Program-made: the position numbers and the translations under genes
Notes under the pieces: model-generated
The model's database searches: none
Told to the model about the DNA's origin: nothing
Seen by the model: only the letters and a program-made list of their open reading frames with translations
DNA from: Streptomyces sp. NRRL S-337
Lineage (GTDB): Bacteria > Actinomycetota > Actinomycetes > Streptomycetales > Streptomycetaceae
Assembly (NCBI RefSeq): GCF_000720175.1
Contig: NZ_JOIX01000034.1
Location: 12,185-76,184, forward strand
DNA length: 64,000 nucleotides
Direction of reading: 5' to 3'
Part shown: piece by piece, positions 52,490-60,280 of the stretch
Numbering within the stretch: position 1 is the first letter of the stretch
How the letters are laid out: each line of letters opens with the position of its first letter

Positions 52490-53353
52490 GTGAACGACGC
52501 ACTCCGGTCCCTGCTCGATCTGCTCGACCTGGAGCGGATCGAGCAGGACATCTTCCGCGGCCAGAGCCGGGCGGCGCTGGTGCCCCGGGTCTTCGGCGGC
52601 CAGGTCGCCGCCCAGGCACTGGTCGCCGCCGGCCGCACCGTCCCCGCCGACCGGCCGCCGCACTCGCTGCACGCGTACTTCCTGCGCCCCGGCGACCCCG
52701 GCGCGCCCATCGTCTACACCGTCGACCGGATCCGCGACGGGCGGTCCTTCACCACCCGCCGGGTCGTCGCCGTCCAGCACGGCCAGCCGATCTTCCACCT
52801 CTCCGCCTCCTTCCAGGAGTACGAGGAGGGGCTGGACCACCAGACGGACATGCCGCCCGCGCCCGACCCGGAATCCCTGCCGACGGCCGCCGAGATGCTG
52901 CCCCGCCACCTCCCGGCGGACATCGCCGAACGGCTGGTCGAGGCCCGCTCCGCGGTCGACCTGCGGTACGCGGACACCCCGCCCTGGGGAACCGTCGGGC
53001 GACCGCGCGCCCCGCGCTCCCAGGTCTGGTTCAAGGCGGGCGGCAAGGTCGCCGACGAGCCCCTGCTGCACGTCTGCCTGGCCACCTACGTCTCCGACAT
53101 GACGCTGCTGGACTCCGTCCTGCTCGCCCACGGCCGCGGCGGCTGGGCCGTCGGCGACGTCGTCGGCGCCTCCCTGGACCACGCCATGTGGTTCCACCGC
53201 CCCTTCCGCGCCGACGAATGGCTCCTCTACGACCAGGAATCCCCCTCCGCCTCGGGCGGCCGAGGCCTGGGCCAGGCCCGCATCTGGACCCAGCACGGCC
53301 AACTCGCGGTCTCGGTCATCCAGGAGGGGGTCGTGCGGGTGCCGCGGGGGTAG
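52490..53353 (+). CDS. tesB: acyl-CoA thioesterase II (TesB)
   Basis: A 287-residue double hot-dog thioesterase. First domain: DIFRGQSRAALVPRVFGGQVAAQAL and HSLHAYFLRPGDP; second: ATYVSDMTLLDSVLLAHGR and SLDHAMWFHRPFRADEWLLYD (each given in part), with the D, T/S and Q of the TesB site (D in HAMWFHRPFRAD, Q in GQARIWTQHGQL). The GTG at 52490 gives the usual length; a TTG 15 bp earlier is possible. Probably frees fatty acid from CoA in the same pathway as the dehydrogenase upstream. Confidence 0.9.
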   Translation: MNDALRSLLDLLDLERIEQDIFRGQSRAALVPRVFGGQVAAQALVAAGRTVPADRPPHSLHAYFLRPGDPGAPIVYTVDRIRDGRSFTTRRVVAVQHGQPIFHLSASFQEYEEGLDHQTDMPPAPDPESLPTAAEMLPRHLPADIAERLVEARSAVDLRYADTPPWGTVGRPRAPRSQVWFKAGGKVADEPLLHVCLATYVSDMTLLDSVLLAHGRGGWAVGDVVGASLDHAMWFHRPFRADEWLLYDQESPSASGGRGLGQARIWTQHGQLAVSVIQEGVVRVPRG

Positions 53354-53485
53354 CGCGGCGGGTGGGGCGGGGGCGGGCGTGGCTGGTGAGCGACGGCGGC
53401 GGTTGCGTCTTGAGGTGGTTGTACGGCCCTAGGGGTGTCATCGGCCGCTTAGGGCATGGCACCCCCACCGGGGGGCTGGCCGTCC

Positions 53486-53683
53486 TCAGTGGAAGTCCCC
53501 CGCCGCAATCCGCTCAACTCGGGTCCGCCGCACCATCAAGGAGGCCGGGTCATTCACCGGCCACTCCTTGACTCCCGGCCTTCGCAGGTAGAAGACGCCC
53601 TTGCGGATATCGGTGACCACAGCCACCCGCTCCGGTGCGTACTCGACCTCATCGCCAACTCCCGGCAGTTTCCCGGGATTCAC
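53486..53683 (-). CDS. small conserved protein (65 aa), third of micro-operon
   Basis: A 65-residue protein. GKLPGVGDEVEYAPERVAVV, then a GVFYLRRPGVKEWPV strand pair: looks like a small beta-barrel (SH3-like) domain. The GTG at 53683 overlaps the previous stop (GTGA), so it is translationally coupled. No function known. Confidence 0.65.
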   Translation of the reverse strand: MNPGKLPGVGDEVEYAPERVAVVTDIRKGVFYLRRPGVKEWPVNDPASLMVRRTRVERIAAGDFH

Positions 53684-53880
53684 AGGGCGGCCTCCGCTTC
53701 CGTGCAGAGGCCGAGCCGGGCGGCGCACGGCCGGCACACGTGCAGATCGTCCGGACCTGTGATCTTCTCCCGCGCCAGGCTGTAGCCGAAGTGGCAGCAG
53801 GGGCAGGCGTTACCGGTGATCTCGTCGACCGTCCACGTCTTCGAGTTCGAGGCCGGAACGGTGTCCCATCCAATGTTCAT
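53680..53880 (-). CDS. small zinc-ribbon protein (66 aa), second of micro-operon
   Basis: A 66-residue protein with ACPCCHFGYS and HVCRPCAARLG, two CxxC knuckles that should bind one zinc ion. ATG at 53880 with GGAGG five bases upstream; it overlaps the first gene's stop (ATGA) and the third gene's start (GTGA). Possibly a nucleic-acid- or protein-binding adaptor; unknown. Confidence 0.7.
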   Translation of the reverse strand: MNIGWDTVPASNSKTWTVDEITGNACPCCHFGYSLAREKITGPDDLHVCRPCAARLGLCTEAEAAL

Positions 53881-54071
53881 GACGCACCTCCGAGACCGAG
53901 GTAGGCGGCCCATTCACCGGAGTCCCAGCTAATGGGGTCGCCGTGCCGGTGGCGAAATGCGCGGGCCTCGGGCGGAAGAGATCTTGCATCGGTGCGTACG
54001 ACGGCGGGTCCCGAGCGGGGGCGCGGAGCGGCATCGGCGAGAGTGCGGCGAGCGTTTGATGCAGTCGGCAT
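53877..54071 (-). CDS. small protein (64 aa), first of micro-operon
   Basis: A 64-residue basic protein (N-terminal half Arg/Ala/Pro-rich, C-terminal WDSGEWAAYLGLGG). ATG at 54071 with GGAGG eight to nine bases upstream. Divergent from the XRE/TPR regulator at 54230, which probably controls the three-gene unit. Function unknown. Confidence 0.6.
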   Translation of the reverse strand: MPTASNARRTLADAAPRPRSGPAVVRTDARSLPPEARAFRHRHGDPISWDSGEWAAYLGLGGAS

Positions 54072-54229
54072 CGTGGTCGGTCCTCCAGATCGCTGCTGAC
54101 ATGACCAGCTAACGCGGCACCGGGGCAGCGTTCTGAGGGAGATCAGGGGCCCTCTTATGCCCGCTGCCTAGGGCGATTTGGGAACTCCTTTGGCTGACGC
54201 CCAAGTGAGCGCGGAGTTACCGTGCGTGC

Positions 54230-55516
54230 ATGAACTCCTCGCGGAACAGGACGCTTGAGGCGTGGATGAAGGAGCACGGTTACAGCTCCAATTCGCTGGC
54301 GGAAGCGGTGAATTCGGCAGTGGGGGACCTCACCGGCAGATTCGGGGGACTGGACGGCTCATCGATCCGGGACTGGAAAGCGGGCCGTGTACGGTGGCCG
54401 AAGTCCGCGACCCGCGTCGCGCTGGAGAAGGTCACCGGCCTGCCCGCCACCGCCTTAGGGTTCGTACCGCGGGGTCGCGCGTCGTCCATCCCCGCCTCAC
54501 TGCCGGAGGACCCCGTGGAACGCCGTCGCTTCCTGGCCGCCGGGACGGCCGTGGTCGCAGCCGCGGCCACACCTCACTACGCCTCCTATCGCCGCGTCGG
54601 GGCAAGCGATGTCCAGCGTCTTCAGCGCCGCTTCGACGAGATCGTCGTGAGTGACCACAGGCACGGGGGCCAGCCCGGCATCGAACGGAAGGCGGCCGCC
54701 CTCGCCGACGAAGCGCTGGCTCTACAGAGTTCCGGAGGCGCCAGTCAGCGAGTCCGGGCATACATTTACGGATGCGCAGCGGCATTTCGTTCCTCGGCGA
54801 TGTGGGCCGCGATCGACGGGCGGCGGTACGACCACGCGGTCATGCACATGCGCGAAGCTCAGGCACTCGCGGAGTTGGCGGCCGACCCGGCAATCAAATT
54901 CCGGATCTGGTCGCACGCCGGAACGCTTTACCGGCACATGGGGTGCCCCACCGAAGCCGTTGCCGCGAATGATGTTGCGAGAAATGTGCTCGTGACCCGT
55001 CGCGACCCGATGTTCGCCTCCTTGGGTTATGCAAGGCAGGCGGCTTGCTATGCGCTCACCGGCGACGCCACTGCCGCACGGCGTGCCCTTGGCCGTGCCG
55101 AGGACGCGCTCGACCGGGCCGACCCAGAACTCGCCAGGCCGGCGTGGATGGCGGCGGTCGCCAATGGCGCAGAACTTGCCTCACTCGCCCTCACCGCGCA
55201 TCTGAGCCTCGGCAACTTCGAGCAGGCCGAAGCCCATGCACACCGCAGCTTGACGCGCCTCCAGCCCCATATGCAGCGCGACCGGGCGCTCAACACCGCT
55301 CGCCTCGCTCACGCCCAGCTCGGCCAGACTGATCTCGGTCCGGCCGTCGCCACGGCGATGTCCGTGCCGGCCGAAATCGTCGCCCGTCACCCACGCGTCA
55401 CCATCCTGATCAGCGACTTCGGTACCAAACTCCGCATCACCGCACCGTCCAGTCGGCTCGTCGGTGCTTGGCACGAGTACGCCCACACTTGTCTGCCGAA
55501 CACCGCATGGCCCTGA
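54230..55516 (+). CDS. XRE/TPR regulatory protein with TTA codon
   Basis: A 428-residue regulator. N-terminal HTH-like domain (LEAWMKEHGYSSNSLAEAVN, then LDGSSIRDWKAGRVRWPKS and a VTGLPATALGFVPRG end), a short hydrophobic patch at RRRFLAAGTAVVAAAATPHY typical of this Streptomyces family, then TPR-like helices (VMHMREAQALAELAADP, TAARRALGRAEDALDRADP). Codon 76 (54455-54457) is TTA, so translation may need bldA. Divergent from the micro-operon. Codon use is slightly less GC-biased than neighbours, fitting recent acquisition. Confidence 0.75.
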   Translation: MNSSRNRTLEAWMKEHGYSSNSLAEAVNSAVGDLTGRFGGLDGSSIRDWKAGRVRWPKSATRVALEKVTGLPATALGFVPRGRASSIPASLPEDPVERRRFLAAGTAVVAAAATPHYASYRRVGASDVQRLQRRFDEIVVSDHRHGGQPGIERKAAALADEALALQSSGGASQRVRAYIYGCAAAFRSSAMWAAIDGRRYDHAVMHMREAQALAELAADPAIKFRIWSHAGTLYRHMGCPTEAVAANDVARNVLVTRRDPMFASLGYARQAACYALTGDATAARRALGRAEDALDRADPELARPAWMAAVANGAELASLALTAHLSLGNFEQAEAHAHRSLTRLQPHMQRDRALNTARLAHAQLGQTDLGPAVATAMSVPAEIVARHPRVTILISDFGTKLRITAPSSRLVGAWHEYAHTCLPNTAWP

Positions 55517-55530
55517 CCGTGGAAGCCATC

Positions 55531-55935
55531 TGACTGCACACCCGTGGCAGCACCTCGAAGTCGGTTGGACCGTGTTCCGTGCCCATGCGCGGGGCGAGTC
55601 GTCGGCTACGCATACGCCAACACCGTGGATGCAGAGGACCGTTGCTGCAAACGTGTCACGCCTGCGCCACCGGCCGAAGACACCGGCAGGAACGCCGTAG
55701 CTCTGAAGGAATTCGGCGTTCGCCTTCCCTGGCGCGGTAGGGAACAGCTCGGCTTATCCATGACGCCCTCTGCGCCGAGCGCAGTGAGCCGTATGTCAGC
55801 CTCATGGTCAATCCCCTCGCCGGGGACGGCAAGGTGCACCGGCTCTACCAGCGCTGGGGGTACGAGGACATCGGCCGTACCCAGCCCCCAGCGGACGCAC
55901 CGGTCCTGACCACGATGATCAGGGCCTTGCGTTGA
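55531..55935 (+). pseudogene. GNAT acetyltransferase remnant, frameshifted
   Basis: Pieces of one phosphinothricin-acetyltransferase-like GNAT protein in three frames: HPWQHLEVGWTVFRAHARG (to ~55596), VVGYAYANTVDAEDR to VRLPWRG (to ~55739), then RLIHDALCAERSEPYVSLM, AGDGKVHRLYQRWGYEDIGR and TTMIRALR with stop at 55935. The second break fits loss of one base near 55739 (GGTAGGGAACA where GGTANGGGAACA is expected). The N-terminal third is missing. It follows the XRE/TPR gene directly. Confidence 0.7.
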
Positions 55936-55967
55936 CTCCGGGCGAGGCCAGGCCGAGTGACCGTGGA

Positions 55968-56291
55968 ATGGACGTGTACGGGCTGGCCGTGGCGCCACTC
56001 AGAGAGATGGAACCATCGTTACGGGTGACGTCGACAGTGAAAGGTGGATACAACGGGGTGGCGGGACTGGTCTATTTCAAAAAGACGGTTGAGGATGCCG
56101 ACGCCGTTGTCTACTCGTTCGGCGAGGACGCTTCTGAGATGACGCGCCAGCTGATCGTGGACAAGGGAAATCGCCGGACGCGGTCAGGCGACGGGGGCAT
56201 CGACTATTCCTTCCTCAAGGCGTCGCGAAAGATCAACTCAATGTACGAGCAGGCAGGTGAGTGGCCTGACTGCGGAATGAGTGCCAGCTGA
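55968..56291 (+). CDS. unknown small protein with TTA codon (107 aa)
   Basis: A 107-residue soluble protein without recognised domain. YNGVAGLVYFKKTVEDADAVV and SFGEDASEMTRQLIVDKGNR look like an alternating beta/alpha domain. Base composition is markedly lower in GC than the core genome and codon 18 is TTA (56019-56021). Start at 55968 ATG is uncertain; weak ribosome site. It may be a real horizontally acquired gene or a fragment of a larger one. Confidence 0.45.
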   Translation: MDVYGLAVAPLREMEPSLRVTSTVKGGYNGVAGLVYFKKTVEDADAVVYSFGEDASEMTRQLIVDKGNRRTRSGDGGIDYSFLKASRKINSMYEQAGEWPDCGMSAS

Positions 56292-56320
56292 TTTCCTCCG
56301 TCGCGGCGGTGTCCCTCGCG

Positions 56321-56545
56321 CTAGGTGAGGAGCGAGGTCGGAGCCACGAGGCGGGCCCGTTCGTAGAGTTGGCGCGCGGTCGGATGTGCCCTTGACGCCA
56401 CTGATGGGCCGATGGCTCGCGGTACTTGAGCGGAGTTCCGCACTCGGTGTCGATACGGTTCACCGCTTGGGGCGAACTGCCGCAGCATCCAGCCGGTCTG
56501 CCGGTAAAGCCGTTCAAGATGTCGGTTCGGCGACCGAGTGCCCAC
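56321..56545 (-). pseudogene. XRE-family regulator remnant
   Basis: On the minus strand NRHLERLYRQTGWMLRQFA in one frame continues as QAVNRIDTECGTPLKYREPS and HQWRQGHIRP in another. This is the first ~60 residues of a common Streptomyces HTH regulator. A single extra C in the run near 56469-56472 explains the shift. No C-terminal part follows, so the gene is both frameshifted and truncated. Confidence 0.6.
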
Positions 56546-56676
56546 TAGCCATCAACTCCCCGGTGCGTGCGAGCACTTAAAGCTCTTAAGCGCCGCTACT
56601 GCGCGAGGCAAGTCACCCCGCCCCCTCCGATAGTCATCACTGGCCCCCCGTCGAGATGCCCCGCGCCCCGCGCTTG

Positions 56677-56694
56677 CTTCAAGTGCACTTGAAG
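56677..56694. promoter_or_regulatory. 18-bp perfect palindrome, MerR operator
   Basis: CTTCAAGTGCACTTGAAG, centred 26 bp before the merR ATG, followed by TCCTAACGTT as possible -10 region. The position and spacing fit MerR-type control of its own operon. Confidence 0.7.
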
Positions 56695-56711
56695 GTCCTA
56701 ACGTTGCCGGC

Positions 56712-57176
56712 ATGACGGTGATCGACAGCACGTCCGTGATCTCCCCGCCCGTGGACGTTTGTGTGGTCGCGGGGACGGAGCATCCGCGGCCCGACGGCCA
56801 GGACCGTTACACGATCAGTGAGGTGGCGGCGTACACCGGGCTGAGTGCGCCCACCCTGCGCTGGTACGAGGAGATCGGTCTGCTGCCGGACGTGGAGCGG
56901 TCGCACAACGGCCAGCGCCGGTTCGGCAACCGGGACCTGGACTGGCTGGCCTTCGTGCGCAGGCTGCGGATGACCGGGATGCCGGTCGCCGACATGGTGC
57001 ACTTCGCGGGGCTGGTCCAGCGTGGTGAGGACACCTTCGGCGAGCGGCGGGAGATCCTCGAACGGACCCGGCGCGAGGTCGTTGTGCGGATGGCAGAGCT
57101 GCAGGAAACCCTCGCCGTACTCGACGCCAAGATCGACTTCTATGCGGGCGCCCCCCAGGCGTCGGAAAGGGCCTGA
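56712..57176 (+). CDS. MerR-family transcriptional regulator
   Basis: A 154-residue MerR regulator. HTH and wing: YTISEVAAYTGLSAPTLRWYEEIGLLP, NGQRRFGNRDLDWLAFVRRLR (each in part), then a dimerisation helix (TRREVVVRMAELQETLAVLDAKI). No cysteine pair of metal sensors, so it more likely senses an organic molecule or stress. It precedes an aldo/keto reductase by eight bases, the usual target. Confidence 0.9.
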   Translation: MTVIDSTSVISPPVDVCVVAGTEHPRPDGQDRYTISEVAAYTGLSAPTLRWYEEIGLLPDVERSHNGQRRFGNRDLDWLAFVRRLRMTGMPVADMVHFAGLVQRGEDTFGERREILERTRREVVVRMAELQETLAVLDAKIDFYAGAPQASERA

Positions 57177-57184
57177 GCGCCATC

Positions 57185-58270
57185 ATGAGCAACGCCAACA
57201 CCAGCAATGCCAGCACGAGCAATGCCCACACCAGCAATGACAACGCGACCCACGCCATCGAGCAGATCCGTAAGGTCGAGCTGGGGGCCGGTGGTCCCCT
57301 CGTCGGTGTCCAGGGCTTCGGGGCCATGGGGATCAGTGTCGCGTACGGGGACACGGACGACGCGGCGGCCCGGGACACCCTGGAGGCCACCGTGGAGGCG
57401 GGCGTCACGCTCATCGACACCGCCGACATGTACGGCGTCGGGGCCAACGAGGAGTTCCTCGCGCCGTTCGTCGGCGCGCACCGTGACGAGATCACCCTGG
57501 CCACCAAGTTCGGCATCGAGTACCGGGCGGACGACCCGAAGTACCGGGCCATCCGCAACGATCCCGGCTATATCAAGAAGGCCGTCGAGGCGAGTCTGCG
57601 CCGGTTGAGCGTGGAGGTCATCGACCTTTACTACATGCACCGGCGCGATCCTGCCGTTCCGCTGGCGGAGTCCGTCGGGGCCATGGCCGAGTTGGTGCGG
57701 GAGGGAAAGGTGAAGTACCTGGGGCTGAGTGAGGTCACCGGTGCGGAGCTGCGCGAGGCGCACGCCGTGCATCCGATCACCGCCCTGCAGACGGAGTGGT
57801 CGGTCTTCAGCCGGGACGTCGAGCGCAGCGCGGTGGGCGTGGCCGCCGAGCTCGGGGTCGCCTTCGTGCCGTACTCGCCGCTCGGCCGGGGATTCTTGAC
57901 CGGTGCCTTCACCGACGCGGGCAAGGAGCTCTCCGGCGGCGACTTCCGGCAGTTGATGCCGCGCTACACCGGGGACAACGCCAAGGCGAACGCCGCTCTG
58001 CTGGAGCCGCTGCACAAGATCGCCGCCGAGCATGGCGCGACTACGGCGCAGATCGCGCTGGCCTGGGTGCAGCAGCGGGCCGAGGTGCACGGCCTGACCG
58101 TGGTGCCGATCCCCGGGACCCGTAAGCGGAGCCGGCTGCTGGAGAACGCCGCGGCCACCCGGATCACGCTGACCGCCGACGAACTGGCGCTGCTGGAGCC
58201 GATCGCCGGGCAGGTGGCGGGCGAGCGCTATGCGGACATGTCCCTCACCTCCGCGGCGCGGGAAGATTGA
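57185..58270 (+). CDS. aldo/keto reductase
   Basis: A 361-residue NADPH-dependent aldo/keto reductase. VQGFGAMGISVAYGDTDD, the catalytic D and Y in LIDTADMYGVGANEEFL, K in ATKFGIE, H in DLYYMHRRDP, and the cofactor end VVPIPGTRKRSRLLENAAA. The first 20 residues come from a 15-bp tandem repeat (Ser-Asn-Ala/Thr units) and are outside the fold. Operon with the MerR gene. Probably detoxifies carbonyl compounds. Confidence 0.92.
   Translation: MSNANTSNASTSNAHTSNDNATHAIEQIRKVELGAGGPLVGVQGFGAMGISVAYGDTDDAAARDTLEATVEAGVTLIDTADMYGVGANEEFLAPFVGAHRDEITLATKFGIEYRADDPKYRAIRNDPGYIKKAVEASLRRLSVEVIDLYYMHRRDPAVPLAESVGAMAELVREGKVKYLGLSEVTGAELREAHAVHPITALQTEWSVFSRDVERSAVGVAAELGVAFVPYSPLGRGFLTGAFTDAGKELSGGDFRQLMPRYTGDNAKANAALLEPLHKIAAEHGATTAQIALAWVQQRAEVHGLTVVPIPGTRKRSRLLENAAATRITLTADELALLEPIAGQVAGERYADMSLTSAARED
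57188..57247 (+). repeat. 15-bp tandem repeat within aldo/keto reductase N-terminus
   Basis: Four imperfect units of AGCAATGCCNNCACC starting at 57188, 57203, 57218 and 57233, coding for SNANT, SNAST, SNAHT, SNDNA. In frame, so copy-number change would only lengthen the tail. Confidence 0.8.
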
Positions 58271-58292
58271 GGACGCCGTACGGCCGGACCGT

Positions 58293-59090
58293 TCAGGCCA
58301 GCCCCGCCGCGTCCAGCAGGTACGCCGTCAGCGGGTCGTAGTAGCGGGGGCTGCGGACGTGGTCGTCGAGGGGGACGGTGACCTGGAGGGTGCCCTCGGC
58401 CTCGGCGAGGAAGAGGGCCGGGTCGTTGGAGTCGGCGAAGCCGATCGCGTCCAGGCCGCGCTGGCCCGCGCAGCCCGCCCAGCCGTGGTCGGCCACCACC
58501 AGGTCCGGCAGTGGGCGGCCGGCCCGCTCCAGCCCGTCGAGGATCGCGGCCATCGGCTCGGGGGAGTGGGTGTGCCACAGCGTCGCCCCGCGCTCCAGCA
58601 TCGCCACGTCGGCGAACTGGAAGACCATGCCCTCGTCCGCCTGCAGCCCGTCCGGGATGACGACGATCTCGCAGCCGGCGGCGCGGAGTGCCGCGGCGGT
58701 CGCACGGTGCACGTCGAGCAGGCCGCCCGGGTGGCCGGTCGCGAACAGCACCCGCTGCTCACCGGCCGCCGCCTTGCGCAGCAGCGCCGCCGCCCGCTCC
58801 AGCGCGTCCACCGTCAGCTCGGGGTCGATGGTGTCCTGGCCCTGCCGGTGGTGCGGGTCGTCGCTCACCCCGCAGCGCTCCGCCATCACGGCCAGTACGT
58901 CCTGCTCGTCGGCCCACCGGTCGCCGAATTCCAGGCCGAACCAGAAGTAGCGGTCACCGTTGGCGAGCTTGCGGTAGTGGGAGAGGTTGTTCTCCCGGGG
59001 GGTGGCGACCTCCCCGGCGATCCGGGTGCGGACGAGATGGTCGACGAGTTCGGCGCGCGACGGAACGGCGGCTGCGGAGGCTATCGGCAT
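58293..59090 (-). CDS. conserved actinobacterial phosphatase-like protein
   Basis: A 265-residue cytoplasmic protein. RYFWFGLEFGDRWADEQDVL, LFATGHPGGLLDVHRATAAA, IPDGLQADEGMVFQ, VVADHGWAGCAGQRGLDAIGFADSNDPAL (in part). The family is often annotated simply 'phosphatase'; the histidines in TGHPGG, DVHR and ADHGW could bind metal, but no classic phosphatase motif stands out. ATG at 59090; no clear ribosome site. A gene of this kind neighbours speB in S. coelicolor too, as I recall. Role unknown. Confidence 0.6.
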   Translation of the reverse strand: MPIASAAAVPSRAELVDHLVRTRIAGEVATPRENNLSHYRKLANGDRYFWFGLEFGDRWADEQDVLAVMAERCGVSDDPHHRQGQDTIDPELTVDALERAAALLRKAAAGEQRVLFATGHPGGLLDVHRATAAALRAAGCEIVVIPDGLQADEGMVFQFADVAMLERGATLWHTHSPEPMAAILDGLERAGRPLPDLVVADHGWAGCAGQRGLDAIGFADSNDPALFLAEAEGTLQVTVPLDDHVRSPRYYDPLTAYLLDAAGLA

Positions 59091-59254
59091 AGCGCCATTG
59101 TGCCCGGACGTATGTTCCGGGGCGGGGGAGTTCCGTACGCCGGACAGACGCGAGCACGGATACGGGCGGCGCTGGACGAAATGTCGAAGCCACACCTCTT
59201 TCCGTGGCGGAAATGTCCATGGGCGGGAGGCGGCGCCGTCCCTACCCTCGCCTC

Positions 59255-60238
59255 ATGACCACCGCAGCCAGCGCTTCCCACGAGCCCGTCGGCCCCGTCG
59301 ACTCCTCCCGCATCCCCCGCTACGCCGGGCCCGCCACCTTCGCCCGCCTGCCCCGCCTGGACGAGGTCGGCGGCCGGGCCGACGTGGCCGTCGTCGGCGT
59401 GCCCTTCGACAGCGGCGTCTCCTACCGCCCCGGTGCCCGCTTCGGCGGCAACGCGATCCGTGAGGCGTCGCGGCTGCTGCGCCCGTACAACCCGGCGCAG
59501 GACGCGTCGCCGTTCGCGCTGGCGCAGGTCGCGGACGCCGGTGACATCGCCGCGAACCCGTTCAACATCAACGAGGCCGTCGAGACCATAGAGGCGGCCG
59601 CCGACGATCTTCTCGGGACCGGCGCGCGCATGATGACGCTCGGCGGTGACCACACCATCGCGCTGCCGCTGCTGCGGTCCGTCGCCAAGAAGCACGGGCC
59701 GGTCGCGCTGCTGCACTTCGACGCGCACCTCGACACCTGGGACACGTACTTCGGCGCCGAGTACACCCACGGCACGCCGTTCCGCCGCGCCGTGGAGGAG
59801 GGCATCCTCGACACCTCGGCGCTCTCCCACGTGGGCACGCGCGGACCGCTGTACGGCAAGAAGGACCTCACCGACGACGAGAAGATGGGCTTCGGCATCG
59901 TCACGTCCTCGGACATCTACCGGCGCGGCGCCGACGAGGTCGCCGACCAGCTGCGGCAGCGCATCGGGGACCGGCCGCTGTACATCTCGATCGACATCGA
60001 CTGCCTGGACCCGGCGCACGCCCCCGGCACCGGCACCCCCGAGGCCGGCGGCATGACCTCGCGCGAGCTGCTGGAGATCCTGCGCGGGCTCTCCTCCTGC
60101 AACCTGGTCTCCGCCGACGTCGTCGAGGTGGCGCCGGCCTACGACCACGCCGAGATCACGGCCGTGGCCGCCTCGCACACCGCGTACGAGCTGACCACGA
60201 TCATGTCCCGGCAGATCGCCGCCGCGCGGCAGGACTGA
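59255..60238 (+). CDS. speB: agmatinase / guanidinobutyrase family ureohydrolase
   Basis: A 327-residue Mn-dependent ureohydrolase releasing urea from a guanidino compound. Metal ligands: H in [17 protein letters not shown], and D-D pair in [20 protein letters not shown] in the same loop binds the guanidinium. [20 protein letters not shown] is the N-terminal family mark. ATG at 59255 begins the conserved length; TACCCT lies six bases upstream, so the mRNA may be leaderless. Agmatine or 4-guanidinobutyrate is the likely substrate. Confidence 0.92.
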   Translation: MTTAASASHEPVGPVDSSRIPRYAGPATFARLPRLDEVGGRADVAVVGVPFDSGVSYRPGARFGGNAIREASRLLRPYNPAQDASPFALAQVADAGDIAANPFNINEAVETIEAAADDLLGTGARMMTLGGDHTIALPLLRSVAKKHGPVALLHFDAHLDTWDTYFGAEYTHGTPFRRAVEEGILDTSALSHVGTRGPLYGKKDLTDDEKMGFGIVTSSDIYRRGADEVADQLRQRIGDRPLYISIDIDCLDPAHAPGTGTPEAGGMTSRELLEILRGLSSCNLVSADVVEVAPAYDHAEITAVAASHTAYELTTIMSRQIAAARQD

Positions 60239-60280
60239 GCCCGGGCGGCGGAGCGAGGGGAGGCAGGAGCGAGGGCGCGG

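Noticed and set aside
53354..56711. Integrated plasmid or prophage
   Set aside because: No integrase, excisionase, att repeats, replication or structural genes were found; only small genes, regulators and pseudogenes, so I call it an accessory patch.
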